A DNA stretch of 64,000 nucleotides from Myxococcales bacterium (GCA_020633435.1 JACKDP010000009.1:248001-312000), one strand, 5' to 3'; positions 41,397-49,569 are shown, counted from the first letter of the stretch. Numbers and translations: made by a program. Notes: generated by a model not told the origin, from the sequence alone.

Positions 41397-41504
41397 GCGC
41401 TACCTCCCCGGTCCATCGTGCGTGCCGGGGGGTATCGCAAGGGGCGGGCCAGCCGTTCAGGCGCCGAAATGACCATGATCGGCGCGTCAGCCTGGGGCAC
41501 TGCG

Positions 41505-41544
41505 CCAGAATGGAACACCCAGGGGTGCACCAGAATGGAACACC
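41505..41544. repeat. pair of 15-bp direct repeats
   Basis: CCAGAATGGAACACC occurs at 41505-41519 and again at 41530-41544, a 25-bp period, in the 154-base intergenic region between the PilZ gene and the hydrolase gene. The composition is less GC-rich than its surroundings. Tandem repeats of this kind occur at insertion-sequence ends (IS21-type ends are one example I recall) or as operator sites. No transposase remnant is visible. Confidence 0.7.
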
Positions 41545-41550
41545 GGGGGA

Positions 41551-41862
41551 TCAGGCGGCGGCGAGGTGGGCCCGGAGCAGGTGGCGGGCGTCCTTGGCCC
41601 CGGGGACGAGGGCCACGCCCAGGCGCCCCTGCCGCGTGCGGCGGGCGACGCGCCCCTTGAGCTGGCACATGACCCAGCCCTCGGCCCCCTCGATGGGCAC
41701 GAAGAGGGTGACGCAGAGCCCCGGCCGCAGGCGCACGCTCGCGTCGAGCCCCACCCCGGCCGGGGAGAGATCGACGAGGGTCTCGGCCCGGCAGCGGCCG
41801 TCGAACGTGAGGTAGACCCGGCCTCGGGCCGGGGTGCGGTGGCAGGCGCGGCGCTCGGTCAT
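41551..41862 (-). CDS. PilZ domain protein
   Basis: A 103-residue single-domain PilZ protein, a presumed cyclic-di-GMP receptor. The N-terminus TERRACHRTPARGRVYLTFD carries an R-rich switch (RR..HR); VDLSPAGVGLDASVRL provides the second, D-x-S-x-x-G-like motif. The remaining beta strands (LCVTLFVPIEGAEGWVMCQL, RLGVALVPGAKDARHLL) complete the barrel. ATG 41862 fits the domain edge; the reading frame continues upstream without similarity. It is alone, with direct repeats immediately downstream, so it may report c-di-GMP in motility or exopolysaccharide control, unproven here. Confidence 0.85.
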   Translation of the reverse strand: MTERRACHRTPARGRVYLTFDGRCRAETLVDLSPAGVGLDASVRLRPGLCVTLFVPIEGAEGWVMCQLKGRVARRTRQGRLGVALVPGAKDARHLLRAHLAAA

Positions 41863-41953
41863 GGCGTCCCCCCGTGTGGTCCCGATCACCTTGGACCACA
41901 ACCGGAGGGCAGGCAAAAAAACGCAGTTGATTCGGTGGCCTGGAGCCGGGTGC

Positions 41954-42526
41954 CTACCGGCGCTTGCGGCCGACGACCTTGCGGCCGGCCTCCTCGCGCT
42001 CGGCCGCCAGCTTCACCTTCTGGTTCTTCTGGTGCTTCTTGAGCGCGCGCTGCCGGCTCAGGTGGCCGACGTGATCGATCATCACGACGCCGTTGAGGTG
42101 GTCGATCTCGTGGAGGATGGCGCGGGCGCCCAGGCCCTCGCCCTCGATCTCGAAGGCCTCGCCCTGGGCGTCGCGGGCCCGGATGCGGACGCGGTGCGGG
42201 CGCTCGACCTGGATGAAGACCCCCGGGAAGGACAGGCAGCCCTCCTCGCCGGTGATGGTCTCCTCGCTCTGCCAGACGACCTCGGGGTTGATGACCACGA
42301 CGTTGGGCTTGCCGCGGCCCTCGTCCCCCTCGAAGGCGTAGGGATCGAGGATGAGCAGGCGCATGTTGCGGCCGACCTGCGTCGCCGCGAGGCCCAGGCC
42401 GTCGCGGTCGTGCATCGTCTCTTCCATGTCGGCCACGAACGCGCGCAGCTCGTCGTCAAACGCCTCGACCTCGTCGGCACGCTTGCGCAGGTAGGGGTTG
42501 GGCCAGGGCAGGACCTCGAGCACCAT
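41954..42526 (-). CDS. def: peptide deformylase
   Basis: Metalloenzyme removing the N-formyl group from nascent proteins. The 190 residues hold all three motifs: GLGLAATQVG, EEGCLSFPG and the zinc site HEIDHLNGVVMIDH. A basic C-terminal extension (RQRALKKHQKNQK to GRKRR) may dock on the ribosome. It starts at GTG/ATG 42526 (MVLEVLPWPNPYLRKRADEV). No fmt gene follows; bcp is upstream on the same strand, 62 bases away. Confidence 0.96.
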   Translation of the reverse strand: MVLEVLPWPNPYLRKRADEVEAFDDELRAFVADMEETMHDRDGLGLAATQVGRNMRLLILDPYAFEGDEGRGKPNVVVINPEVVWQSEETITGEEGCLSFPGVFIQVERPHRVRIRARDAQGEAFEIEGEGLGARAILHEIDHLNGVVMIDHVGHLSRQRALKKHQKNQKVKLAAEREEAGRKVVGRKRR

Positions 42527-42588
42527 GTCGACGAAAACTCCTTGCAGTCCAGCGCAGTCTAGCGCAACTCGCCGCCGCGGACGAGGGG

Positions 42589-43062
42589 TCAGGCGGGGGC
42601 CGGCAGGCTCGCCAGCGCCTCGATGACCGCGTCCACATGCCCCTTGACCTTCACCTTCTCGAAGACGTGCTGCACCACGCCAGCGGCGTCGATCACGAAG
42701 GTCGTGCGCAGCGTGCCCATGTAGGTGCGCCCGTACAGCGTCTTCTCCGCCCAGGTGCCGTAGAGCTCGTGCACCTGCTTCTCGGGATCCGAGAGGAGCG
42801 GGATGCCCAGGCCGTGCTTGCGCCGGAAGTTCGCGTGGCGGCGCAGGCTGTCGGGGCTGACGGCGAGCACGGTGGCCCCGAGGGCCTGCAGGCGCCCCAT
42901 CGAGGCGGTGAAGTCGCAGGCCTCCTGGGTGCAGGCCGGGGTGTCGTCCTTGGGGTAGAAGTAGAGCACGACCGGCTTGCCGCGGAGGGCCGAGAGGGTC
43001 ACGTCGCCATGGGCGTCGCTGCTCAGGGTGAAGTCCGGGGCGATCTCGCCGGGCTGGATCAT
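42589..43062 (-). CDS. bcp: thioredoxin-dependent peroxiredoxin (Bcp/PrxQ type)
   Basis: 157-residue thiol peroxidase reducing hydroperoxides. APDFTLSSDAHGDVTLSALR, VVLYFYPKDDTPACTQEACD with peroxidatic Cys44 and resolving Cys49 (CxxxxC, the PrxQ pattern), TVLAVSPDSLRRHANFRRKH, and the conserved C-terminal GRTYMGTLRTTFVID. The start ATG 43062 is placed by GAGGAGG upstream. The gene is divergent from the PHP gene, with 110 bases between the starts. Confidence 0.95.
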   Translation of the reverse strand: MIQPGEIAPDFTLSSDAHGDVTLSALRGKPVVLYFYPKDDTPACTQEACDFTASMGRLQALGATVLAVSPDSLRRHANFRRKHGLGIPLLSDPEKQVHELYGTWAEKTLYGRTYMGTLRTTFVIDAAGVVQHVFEKVKVKGHVDAVIEALASLPAPA

Positions 43063-43172
43063 GCTGGCCTCCTCTTCCCTCCGGGCGGATGCCGGGTCAC
43101 CGCCGAAGGTCGCATCGTTGACATGCCCGGCCGTCACCGGGAAGATCAGGGGTCGACCCCTCCGGAGGCTGG

Positions 43173-44006
43173 ATGAAGCGCGTCGCGCCTGCTCCCTACA
43201 CCGCTGATCTCCACGCTCATAGCACATGCTCGGACGGGGCGCTCTCCCCCACCGCGCTGGTGGAGCTGGCGGCGCGGCGCGGTGTCCGCCACCTGGCCCT
43301 CACCGATCACGACACCGTGCAGGGCATCGCCGAGGCCCGCGACGTCGGACGCCGCCGCGGCGTCCAGATCATCGCGGCGCTGGAGCTGAGCGTCTGGGAA
43401 GAGCGGGAGCTGCACGTGCTGGGGTACTACGTCGATCCCGATCACCCCGCCCTGCGGGAGAACCTGCAGGACTACCGCACGGCGCGGACCCGCCGGGTAC
43501 ACGACATCTGCGAGCGCCTGGCCGAGCTGGGCGTGCACCTCGACGCCGAGCAGGTGCTGGCGTCGGCGGCGGGCAACCCCGGCCGCCCGCACATCGCGCA
43601 CCTGCTCGTGAAGGGCGGCCACGTGCGCTCGTTCGACGAGGCCTTCCAGCGCTACCTGGGCAACGGCAAGCCCGCCTGCGTGCCCTCGGCGCGGCTCTCG
43701 GCCGCGGACGGCATCGCCCTCATCCACGCCGCGGGCGGCGTCGCCGTGCTGGCCCACCCCGGGGTCGAGGGCGCGGAGGGCCACCTGGACGCCCTCGTCG
43801 CCCACGGCCTCGACGGCCTGGAGTGCAGCCACCCGGCGCACGACGCCGCGACGACCCGCCGGCTGCGGGGGGTCGCGGAGACCCGCGGCCTCGTCGCCAC
43901 GGGCGGCTCCGACTTCCACCGGTCCGAGCGCGGCAGCGCCCCGGGCAGCCACGGCGTCGAGCCCGTCATCCTGGCCCGCCTGCACGCGCGCCGGAGGGCC
44001 GCATGA
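43173..44006 (+). CDS. PHP-domain phosphoesterase (RNase AM/YciV-like)
   Basis: 277 residues. Metal motif YTADLHAHSTCSDGALSP (HxH) at the start, ALTDHDTVQGIAEA, RRGVQIIAALELSV, RPHIAHLLVKGGHVRSFDEA, a long VAVLAHPG and the closing GLVATGGSDFHRSE. The layout matches the YciV family, which acts as 3',5'-nucleoside bisphosphate phosphatase and 5'-exoribonuclease. It starts the four-gene unit PHP-ferredoxin-like-folE-SDR with ATGA/TTGA overlaps. Specific activity is inferred from the family. Confidence 0.88.
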   Translation: MKRVAPAPYTADLHAHSTCSDGALSPTALVELAARRGVRHLALTDHDTVQGIAEARDVGRRRGVQIIAALELSVWEERELHVLGYYVDPDHPALRENLQDYRTARTRRVHDICERLAELGVHLDAEQVLASAAGNPGRPHIAHLLVKGGHVRSFDEAFQRYLGNGKPACVPSARLSAADGIALIHAAGGVAVLAHPGVEGAEGHLDALVAHGLDGLECSHPAHDAATTRRLRGVAETRGLVATGGSDFHRSERGSAPGSHGVEPVILARLHARRRAA

Positions 44007-44320
44007 GCGACCGGCCCAACCCCTTGATCTATGGGGAGTTTGACCGCCTGGTCCCCATCCGGGTGCTCGGGCGGGAGTTCCAGGTGCCCGAGGGCATCCC
44101 GCTCATCCGGGCCTTCCAGTTCATCCAGTTCGAGCTGAGCGCCATGAAGTCGGACTGGAGCCTCTTCTGCTTCAACGACACCATCGGCTGCTGCTCCTTC
44201 CGCTACCGCAACGGCGACGGCGAGGAGATCGACGCGCGGGCGTGCTGCTTGCGCGTCGAGGAGGGCCTCGAGGTCGTCGGGCTGCCCAACGGCAGCTCCC
44301 TGCTCATCGAGCCCACATGA
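44003..44320 (+). CDS. Cys-rich protein resembling a 2Fe-2S ferredoxin domain
   Basis: 105 residues, unknown function. Ubiquitin-like beginning (LVPIRVLGREFQVPEGIPLI) then LFCFNDTIGCCSFRYRNGD and ARACCLRVEEGLEVVGLPNG. The five Cys, with the G-x-L-x-V-x-G-style close after the last pair, look like a NuoG/plant-type [2Fe-2S] fold, though the usual CxxxxCxxC spacing is not matched exactly. It is sandwiched between the PHP gene and folE with ATGA overlaps on both sides, so it is co-translated with them. The cluster assignment is tentative. Confidence 0.5.
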   Translation: MSDRPNPLIYGEFDRLVPIRVLGREFQVPEGIPLIRAFQFIQFELSAMKSDWSLFCFNDTIGCCSFRYRNGDGEEIDARACCLRVEEGLEVVGLPNGSSLLIEPT

Positions 44321-44853
44321 CGCCGGTGGAAGCCGCGGTCGAGGCGCTGCTGGCGGCCCTCGACGTCCCCGACGATCCCGAGCTGGCCGGCACCCCGGGC
44401 CGCGTCGCGAAGCTGTGGCGCGAGACGCTGCTCGGCGGCTACGACCGCGACCCCGCGGCCATCCTGGCCGATGGCATCCCCGACACCTCGGGGGCCATCG
44501 TCACCCTCACCCGCATCCCCTTCCACTGCGTCTGCCCGCACCACCTGGTGCCCGCCATCGGCGAGGTGCACCTGGCCTACGAGCCCGGCGGCGTCGTCAT
44601 CGGGCTGGGCGCGCTGGAGGAGCTGGTGTGCGCCCTGTCGCGGCGGCTGGTGCTGCAGGAGCGGCTCACCCGCGACCTGGTGGACGCCCTGATGACCCAC
44701 CTCGGCGCGCGCGGGGCGGCCTGCGCCATCGAGGCCAGCCACCTCTGCCTGATCCTGCGCGGGCGGGAGCCGCGGGCCGCCCGGGTGCACACGCGCCACG
44801 CCGCCGGCTCGCTCGTGGGCCGCTCCGACGTGCTGCCCGGGGTGCAGGCTTGA
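44317..44853 (+). CDS. folE: GTP cyclohydrolase I
   Basis: Zinc enzyme converting GTP to 7,8-dihydroneopterin triphosphate, the first step in folate and pterin synthesis. 178 residues: TPGRVAKLWRETLLGGYDRD, the Zn/active-site IPFHCVCPHHLVPAIGEVHL, GLGALEELVCALSRRLVLQE, RLTRDLVDALMTHLG and EASHLCLILRGREP. It is a little short at the N-terminus compared with E. coli FolE (222). ATG 44317 overlaps the preceding stop. Its frame ends in TTGA, shared with the SDR start. Confidence 0.93.
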   Translation: MTPVEAAVEALLAALDVPDDPELAGTPGRVAKLWRETLLGGYDRDPAAILADGIPDTSGAIVTLTRIPFHCVCPHHLVPAIGEVHLAYEPGGVVIGLGALEELVCALSRRLVLQERLTRDLVDALMTHLGARGAACAIEASHLCLILRGREPRAARVHTRHAAGSLVGRSDVLPGVQA

Positions 44854-45515
44854 GCCGCAGCGTCCTCATCACGGGCGGCAGCCGCGGCATCGGCCTGGCC
44901 ACGGCCCGCCGCTTCGCGCTCGCCGGCGACCGGGTGGCCATCATCGCCCGGCCGAGCGACGAGCTGGACGCCGCCGGCCGCGACGTCCCCGCGCTGGCGC
45001 TGCCCTGCGACGTGCGCGACGCCGCCGCCATCGACGCCGCCCTCGCCACCATCGCCGCGGCCCAGGGCCCCGTCGAGGTGCTCGTGAACAACGCCGGCAT
45101 CTCGCCGCGGCACCGCGTCGAGGGCCACCCGCTCGCCACCTGGGAGGACGTCCTGGCCGTGAACCTGCGGGCCCCGTTCCTGCTCGCGCGCGCCGTCCTG
45201 CCCGGCATGCGCGCCGTCGGCGGGGGCCGCATCATCAACGTCTCCAGCGTCCACGGCCGCGCCGGCGCCCCCGAGCTGGCCGCCTACTGCGCCAGCAAGG
45301 CCGGCCTCATCGGCTTCACCCAGGCCCTCGCCGAGGAGGTCAAGGCCGAGGGCATCGTGGTCACGGCCCTGTGCCCCACCAGCGTCGACACCCGCCTCCT
45401 CAAGGGCAGCGGCCTGACGCCGGAGACCACCCCCGAGGAGGTCGCCGAGGCCATCTTCTTCCTCGCGCGCGCCCCCGCCGCGGTGGCGGGCACCGCCCTC
45501 GACATGTTCGGCTGA
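44850..45515 (+). CDS. short-chain dehydrogenase/reductase
   Basis: 221-residue classical SDR: NAD(P) motif VLITGGSRGIGLATARRFA, LVNNAGISPRHRVEG, and a catalytic Ser-Tyr-Lys set in INVSSVHGRAG and AAYCASKAGLIGF. The closing ALDMFG agrees with FabG-like reductases, but the folE neighbourhood makes a pteridine reductase role worth considering. TTG start overlapping folE's TGA. Substrate not predicted. Confidence 0.88.
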   Translation: MSRSVLITGGSRGIGLATARRFALAGDRVAIIARPSDELDAAGRDVPALALPCDVRDAAAIDAALATIAAAQGPVEVLVNNAGISPRHRVEGHPLATWEDVLAVNLRAPFLLARAVLPGMRAVGGGRIINVSSVHGRAGAPELAAYCASKAGLIGFTQALAEEVKAEGIVVTALCPTSVDTRLLKGSGLTPETTPEEVAEAIFFLARAPAAVAGTALDMFG

Positions 45516-45537
45516 GGGCCCGCGCCGCCCGCCCGGC

Positions 45538-45566
45538 TTGCGGATCGCCCCCGCGAGGGCTACTGT
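45538..45566 (+). promoter_or_regulatory. promoter of the DHH phosphoesterase gene
   Basis: TTGCGG (45538-45543), 17 bases, TACTGT (45561-45566). The leader to ATG 45625 would be about 50 bases and includes AGGAG. A plausible housekeeping promoter 22 bases past the SDR stop. Confidence 0.5.
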
Positions 45567-45624
45567 TCTGGGCTCGGAGGCCCCTCGGCGCGCGCCGCGG
45601 CCCCCGTCACGGTCAGGAGAGCCC

Positions 45625-46788
45625 ATGGGTCCGCTCCCCGGTCGCCGACCGACCACCTCGGCCGAGCTCCCCGCGCTCAACCCGGCTTCCGCCGATCTCA
45701 CGCTGCTGCCGCGGGGGTTCTGCGAGGCGCCCGAGCGCCTGCGTGCCTACTTCGAGACGCTGGAGGGGGCCCGCGGCTCCCGCCAGCTCATCATCATCAA
45801 GGGGCACCCCGATCCCGACAGCATCGCCACCGCGATGGCCCAGCGGCACCTGTCCCAGCAGTTCGACATCGAGTCGACCATCCTGTACTTCGACGAGATC
45901 TCGCACCCGGAGAACCGGGCCCTCGTCAAGGCGCTGGACGTCAAGCTCAAGCAGTACCGCGAGGACATCGACTTCGGCGACTACGACTACATGTCGTTCG
46001 TCGACACCCAGACGCCCGACCTCCCCATCCGCGTCGCCGACCCGCCCCCCGTCCTGACCTTCGTGGACCACCACAAGGTCGTGGGCGGCTTCGACGCGCG
46101 CTTCGTGGACATCCGGGAGGACTGCGGCGCCACCTCGTCCATCTACGCCGAGTACCTGGAGCACTCCCCCTACGGGCTGCGCCACGGGGTCGCCGAGCAC
46201 GCCCGCATCGCCACGGCGCTGATGCACGGGGTGCGCACCGACACCGACAACCTGCTGCTCGGCATGCCCATCGACTTCCGGGCGGGCGCCTACCTGCGGC
46301 AGTTCCTCGACAACGACCTCCTGCGGCTCATCGGCAAGCAGTCGATCACGGCCCGCACCATGGAGGTCATCCAGCGCGGCCTGAACAGCAAGGTGATCAA
46401 GGGCACCTTCCTGCTGGCCGGCGTGGGCTTCGTGCGCGAGGAAGATCGCGACGGCATCGCCCAGACCTCCGACTTCCTGCTGCGCCACGAGGGCGTCGAG
46501 ACGGCGGTGGTCTACGGCATCGTGAACGGCGACGTGGTAGACGGCTCGCTGCGCACCAACAGCGCCACCATCGATCCCGACACCTTCCTCAAGACGCTCT
46601 TCGGCACCGACCAGGTGGGCCGCCACTACGGCGGAGGCCGGCGCAACAAGGGGGGCTTCCGCATCCCCCTGGGCATCTTCGACCGCTGCCGCGATCGCGA
46701 GGCCCTCTGGGCCATCGTCAAGAAGACCATCGACGACCTCGTCTTCGAGAAGATCGGCGTCGAAGAGAAGCGCGGCCAGAAGGACTGA
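45625..46788 (+). CDS. DHH-DHHA1 family phosphoesterase
   Basis: 387 residues with the DHH catalytic fold: IIIKGHPDPDSIATAMAQ, FVDTQTPDLPIR, the diagnostic TFVDHHKVVGGFDARFVD, then EDCGATSSIYAEYLEHS, MHGVRTDTDNLLLGMPI, and a C-terminal DHHA1-type domain with GSLRTNSATIDPDTFLKT and GRHYGGGRRNKGGFRIP. Family members are manganese-dependent NrnA/GdpP-like phosphodiesterases acting on oligonucleotides or cyclic dinucleotides, or exopolyphosphatases; substrate cannot be set here. AGGAG precedes ATG 45625. Own promoter; 127 bases separate it from lpoB. Confidence 0.88.
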   Translation: MGPLPGRRPTTSAELPALNPASADLTLLPRGFCEAPERLRAYFETLEGARGSRQLIIIKGHPDPDSIATAMAQRHLSQQFDIESTILYFDEISHPENRALVKALDVKLKQYREDIDFGDYDYMSFVDTQTPDLPIRVADPPPVLTFVDHHKVVGGFDARFVDIREDCGATSSIYAEYLEHSPYGLRHGVAEHARIATALMHGVRTDTDNLLLGMPIDFRAGAYLRQFLDNDLLRLIGKQSITARTMEVIQRGLNSKVIKGTFLLAGVGFVREEDRDGIAQTSDFLLRHEGVETAVVYGIVNGDVVDGSLRTNSATIDPDTFLKTLFGTDQVGRHYGGGRRNKGGFRIPLGIFDRCRDREALWAIVKKTIDDLVFEKIGVEEKRGQKD

Positions 46789-46846
46789 GGCGCCGCCCGC
46801 CCGGGCGTGCATTTCCCGCCGAATAATCGATCTGTGCCCCCGTCCG

Positions 46847-46875
46847 TTGCGACCGTTGCGGGTGCCGCCTATGCT
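46847..46875 (+). promoter_or_regulatory. promoter of the lpoB-like operon
   Basis: TTGCGA (46847-46852), a 17-base spacer and TATGCT (46870-46875, 5 of 6 to TATAAT without the third A). The predicted start is near 46883, about 30 bases before the ATG. One of the better promoters in the window. Confidence 0.6.
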
Positions 46876-46915
46876 GCCGGCGCCTTTTGCTTTTCGGGAT
46901 GAACGGAGGATGGCA

Positions 46916-47521
46916 ATGCGCTCCCTGGCAATCGCCTCGCCCCTGCTGGCCCTCGCGCTGGCCCTGTCGGCCTGCGGCCCTGCTTATGTTCGTGGCTCCG
47001 AGAACCCCGAGCTCGACGAGTACGCGATGTCGACGGGGCTCGACAAGAAGGACCTCGAGAAGCTCTTCAACGAGAACGCCGACTCCCTGATGAAGAGCGG
47101 CGCCATGCGCCGCTGGGCCGAGATGGCCCGGGAAGGCAAGGACGCCAAGGTCGCGATCTTCCGGGTGAAGAACGAGACCAGCGAGCACATCGACAGCCAG
47201 CTCCAGGCGCTCCTCTCCAAGTTCGAGACCCGCCTCGTCAACTCCGGCGACGTGACCGTGATCTCCCGCGAGCAGCAGGACACGCTCATCGAGGAGCTGC
47301 GCAAGCAGCAGGGCGCGGCCTTCGATCCGAACAACTCGGCCCAGCTTGGCCGCCAGCTCGGCGCCCAGTACTTCCTCACCGGCAAGGTCTACGACTCCTC
47401 GGAGAAGACCGGCGAGGAGCGCCGCTCCCAGTACTTCCTGTTCATGCAGGTCGTCGAGGTGGAGACGGGCGCGGTGCGCTGGCAGAACGAAGCCAACCTG
47501 ACCAAGGGCCTCGTCAACTGA
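46916..47521 (+). CDS. lpoB: lipoprotein, LpoB-like activator of penicillin-binding protein 1b
   Basis: 201-residue lipoprotein: MRSLAIASPLLALALALSAC with lipobox LSAC, then the LpoB-like core (KVAIFRVKNETSEHIDSQLQ, KFETRLVNSGDVTVISREQQ, GRQLGAQYFLTGKVYDSSEK, EERRSQYFLFMQVVEVETGA). LpoB activates the transpeptidase of PBP1b from the outer membrane. GGAGG lies six bases before ATG 46916; an ATG at 46910 is closer to it. It is followed by a COG3014-like lipoprotein gene, matching the lpoB-COG3014 order of gammaproteobacteria. Confidence 0.78.
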   Translation: MRSLAIASPLLALALALSACGPAYVRGSENPELDEYAMSTGLDKKDLEKLFNENADSLMKSGAMRRWAEMAREGKDAKVAIFRVKNETSEHIDSQLQALLSKFETRLVNSGDVTVISREQQDTLIEELRKQQGAAFDPNNSAQLGRQLGAQYFLTGKVYDSSEKTGEERRSQYFLFMQVVEVETGAVRWQNEANLTKGLVN

Positions 47522-47558
47522 CGACGCCCGCGGCCTGCCCGGACGAGGACGAACGACC

Positions 47559-48920
47559 ATGTGCCCCCGGCCCCTCCCGCTCCTGCTCCTGACCGCCTGC
47601 CTGGGGCTGCTGTCGGGGTGCGGGGGCTACGCCAACACCAGCGAGGCCTTCCGCAAGTCGCTGGGGCGGGGCGCGCCCGATCAGGCCCTGGGTCGCGTGA
47701 ACGAGGCCCTGGGCGTCGATCGGCCCGACCAGCTCCCCAGCGAGAAGGAGGCCGACACCCCCCTGCTGCTGCTGGAGCGCGGCACCATCCTCCAGGCCAT
47801 GGGGCGCTACGAGGACTCGGCCCGCGACTTCCAGGCGGCCGACAGCATGATCGACGTGCTCGACCTGAGCTCGGATGGCATCGGCTCCCTCGGCAAGTAC
47901 CTCTTCTCGGACGACGCCACGCTCTACAAGGCGCCGCCCCACGAGAAGCTGCTGCTCAACACCTTCAACATGGTCAACTACCTGGCCCTGGGCGACGCTG
48001 GCGGCGCGAAGGTCGAGGCCCGGCGCCTGGTCATCAGCTCCAAGTACCTGGAAAACATTGGAGAAAGTGACGCACGCCGCATGCTCGCCCTGGCCAGCTA
48101 TCTGGCCGGGTTCGCCTTCGAGGCGGCGGGCGAGGCCGATCAGGCCATGCGGCACTACGCCGACGCCTACGCCGCCGGCGGCCTGCCGACGCTCGACGAG
48201 GCCATCCGGCACCTCCACGCGACGCGTGGGGCGACGGATCCCCGGGTCGCCGAGCTGCTCGCGGGCGGGGAGGCCGAGGGCGCCCCGGGCACCGCCGACC
48301 TGGTGGTGGTGGTGCAGACGGGCATGGCCCCCTTCCGCGAGCCCGTCCGGGTGCCCATCGCCAACGCCATCCTGCTGACCCACCGCGACGGGCACGCGCG
48401 CCTCTCGGCCGCGGACCAGCGCCGGGCCCAGGTGATGGCCACCAAGGGGCTCCTCAAGTGGGTGAATTACCCCCGGCTGCGCCGCGTCGGCCGCCGCCGT
48501 GCGACGGGGGCCGTGCAGGTCGACGGTCGCACGCTCCCCGGTGGAGCCGCGCTGGACGTCGAGGGCCGGGTCCTCGATGAGTTCGAGCGCGCCGTGCCGA
48601 GCCTGGTCGCCGCCTCCATCACCCGCCTGCTGGCGCGGGCGGTGGCGGGCGAGCTGAGCCAGGCGGCCACCAAGAAGGGGTCGGGCAATGGCCTGGCCGG
48701 GCTGCTGGTGGGGCTGGCCGTCGAGGGCGCCATGGTCGCTGCTGACACGCCGGACACCCGCGGCTGGGTCACGCTGCCCGCGTCCGTCTACGTCGCCCGG
48801 ATGCGCGTGCCCGCGGGCAAGCGCCGGGTGACGGTGGCCTTCGGGGCCGAGACCCAGGAGGTCATGGTCGACCTCCCCGCCGGGGGCTGGAAGCTGCTCA
48901 ACTTCTCGGCGGCGCGCTAG
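47559..48920 (+). CDS. lipoprotein with TPR-like N-terminal region (COG3014-like)
   Basis: 453 residues. Signal peptide with lipobox LLSGC followed by GGYANTSEAFRKSLGRG, helical repeat region (TPLLLLERGTILQAMGRYED, HEKLLLNTFNMVNYLALGD, ARRMLALASYLAGFAFEAAG) and a beta-rich C-terminal half (TADLVVVVQTGMAPFREPVR, WVTLPASVYVARMRVPAGKR). The whole protein fits uncharacterised outer-membrane lipoproteins encoded beside lpoB. It may help PBP1b activation or outer-membrane-peptidoglycan contacts; direct evidence is lacking. GAGGA precedes ATG 47559. Confidence 0.75.
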   Translation: MCPRPLPLLLLTACLGLLSGCGGYANTSEAFRKSLGRGAPDQALGRVNEALGVDRPDQLPSEKEADTPLLLLERGTILQAMGRYEDSARDFQAADSMIDVLDLSSDGIGSLGKYLFSDDATLYKAPPHEKLLLNTFNMVNYLALGDAGGAKVEARRLVISSKYLENIGESDARRMLALASYLAGFAFEAAGEADQAMRHYADAYAAGGLPTLDEAIRHLHATRGATDPRVAELLAGGEAEGAPGTADLVVVVQTGMAPFREPVRVPIANAILLTHRDGHARLSAADQRRAQVMATKGLLKWVNYPRLRRVGRRRATGAVQVDGRTLPGGAALDVEGRVLDEFERAVPSLVAASITRLLARAVAGELSQAATKKGSGNGLAGLLVGLAVEGAMVAADTPDTRGWVTLPASVYVARMRVPAGKRRVTVAFGAETQEVMVDLPAGGWKLLNFSAAR

Positions 48921-48950
48921 GCCGCGCCGCCCCAGAACTGGAGGTCCACC

Positions 48951-49535
48951 ATGCGTACGCGCTTCCTCTCTCTCAGCCTCGGCGCCCTCGTCCTCGGGAC
49001 CGCTGGTCAGGCCATGGCCCTCGACGGCTGGCACGACCGCCGCGGCCTGCTCTTCGGCCTGGGCCTGGGCGGTGGCATCGGCCAGGTGCACAGCGACGGC
49101 CTCGACAGCGACCAGGAGTTCGGCATCAACGTCCGCGCCCGCGTCGGCGGCGGCGTCAACGAGCGGCTGACCCTCGACTTCGACCTGGGCATGCACTTCC
49201 AGAGCAGCACCGTGGGCCCGGTCGACGTCGACCAGCGCATCACCACGGGCATGGTGGGGGCCAACTTCTTCCTGATGGACGGCCTGTACCTGCGCGGCAT
49301 GGCGGGCATGGGCCACTACTCGACCGAGCCGCAGGACTCCAAGCTCGAGGGCGACAGCGAGGTCGGCCTGGCCGTGGGCGTCGGCGCCGGCTACGAGTTC
49401 TTCGCCAACGCCGACCTGGCCATCGGCGTCGGCGCCGACTTCCGCCGCGTCTTCTTCACCATCGACGCCCAGCCGAAGGACATCGACGCCGACTTCGACC
49501 TCATCGGCTTCGGCATCACCGCCACCTGGTACTGA
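48951..49535 (+). CDS. small outer membrane beta-barrel protein
   Basis: 194 residues with signal peptide (RFLSLSLGALVLGTAGQAMA) and an eight-strand-like pattern (LLFGLGLGGGIGQVH, FGINVRARVGGGVNERLTLD, GMVGANFFLMDGLYLRGMAG, VGLAVGVGAGYEFFANADLA) finishing with GFGITATWY, a typical barrel C-terminus for Bam recognition. OmpA/OmpX-like barrel, no periplasmic domain. It follows the lipoprotein genes by 30 bases with GGAGG before the ATG. Function unknown. Confidence 0.8.
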   Translation: MRTRFLSLSLGALVLGTAGQAMALDGWHDRRGLLFGLGLGGGIGQVHSDGLDSDQEFGINVRARVGGGVNERLTLDFDLGMHFQSSTVGPVDVDQRITTGMVGANFFLMDGLYLRGMAGMGHYSTEPQDSKLEGDSEVGLAVGVGAGYEFFANADLAIGVGADFRRVFFTIDAQPKDIDADFDLIGFGITATWY

Positions 49536-49540
49536 CGCCC

Positions 49541-49569
49541 TTCCCCTCGCGGGCCTGATTGCCTATGCT
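49541..49569 (+). promoter_or_regulatory. possible promoter of prfB
   Basis: TATGCT (49564-49569) is a good -10 matching the lpoB promoter exactly; the -35 position 17 bases upstream (TTCCCC) is poor. About 28 bases remain to the prfB ATG. Confidence 0.4.

Noticed and set aside
41505..41544. Sigma-54 promoter near the sigma-54 activator
   Set aside because: TGGAAC is not followed by a GC at the required -12 spacing; the distance is about 13 bases instead of 10.
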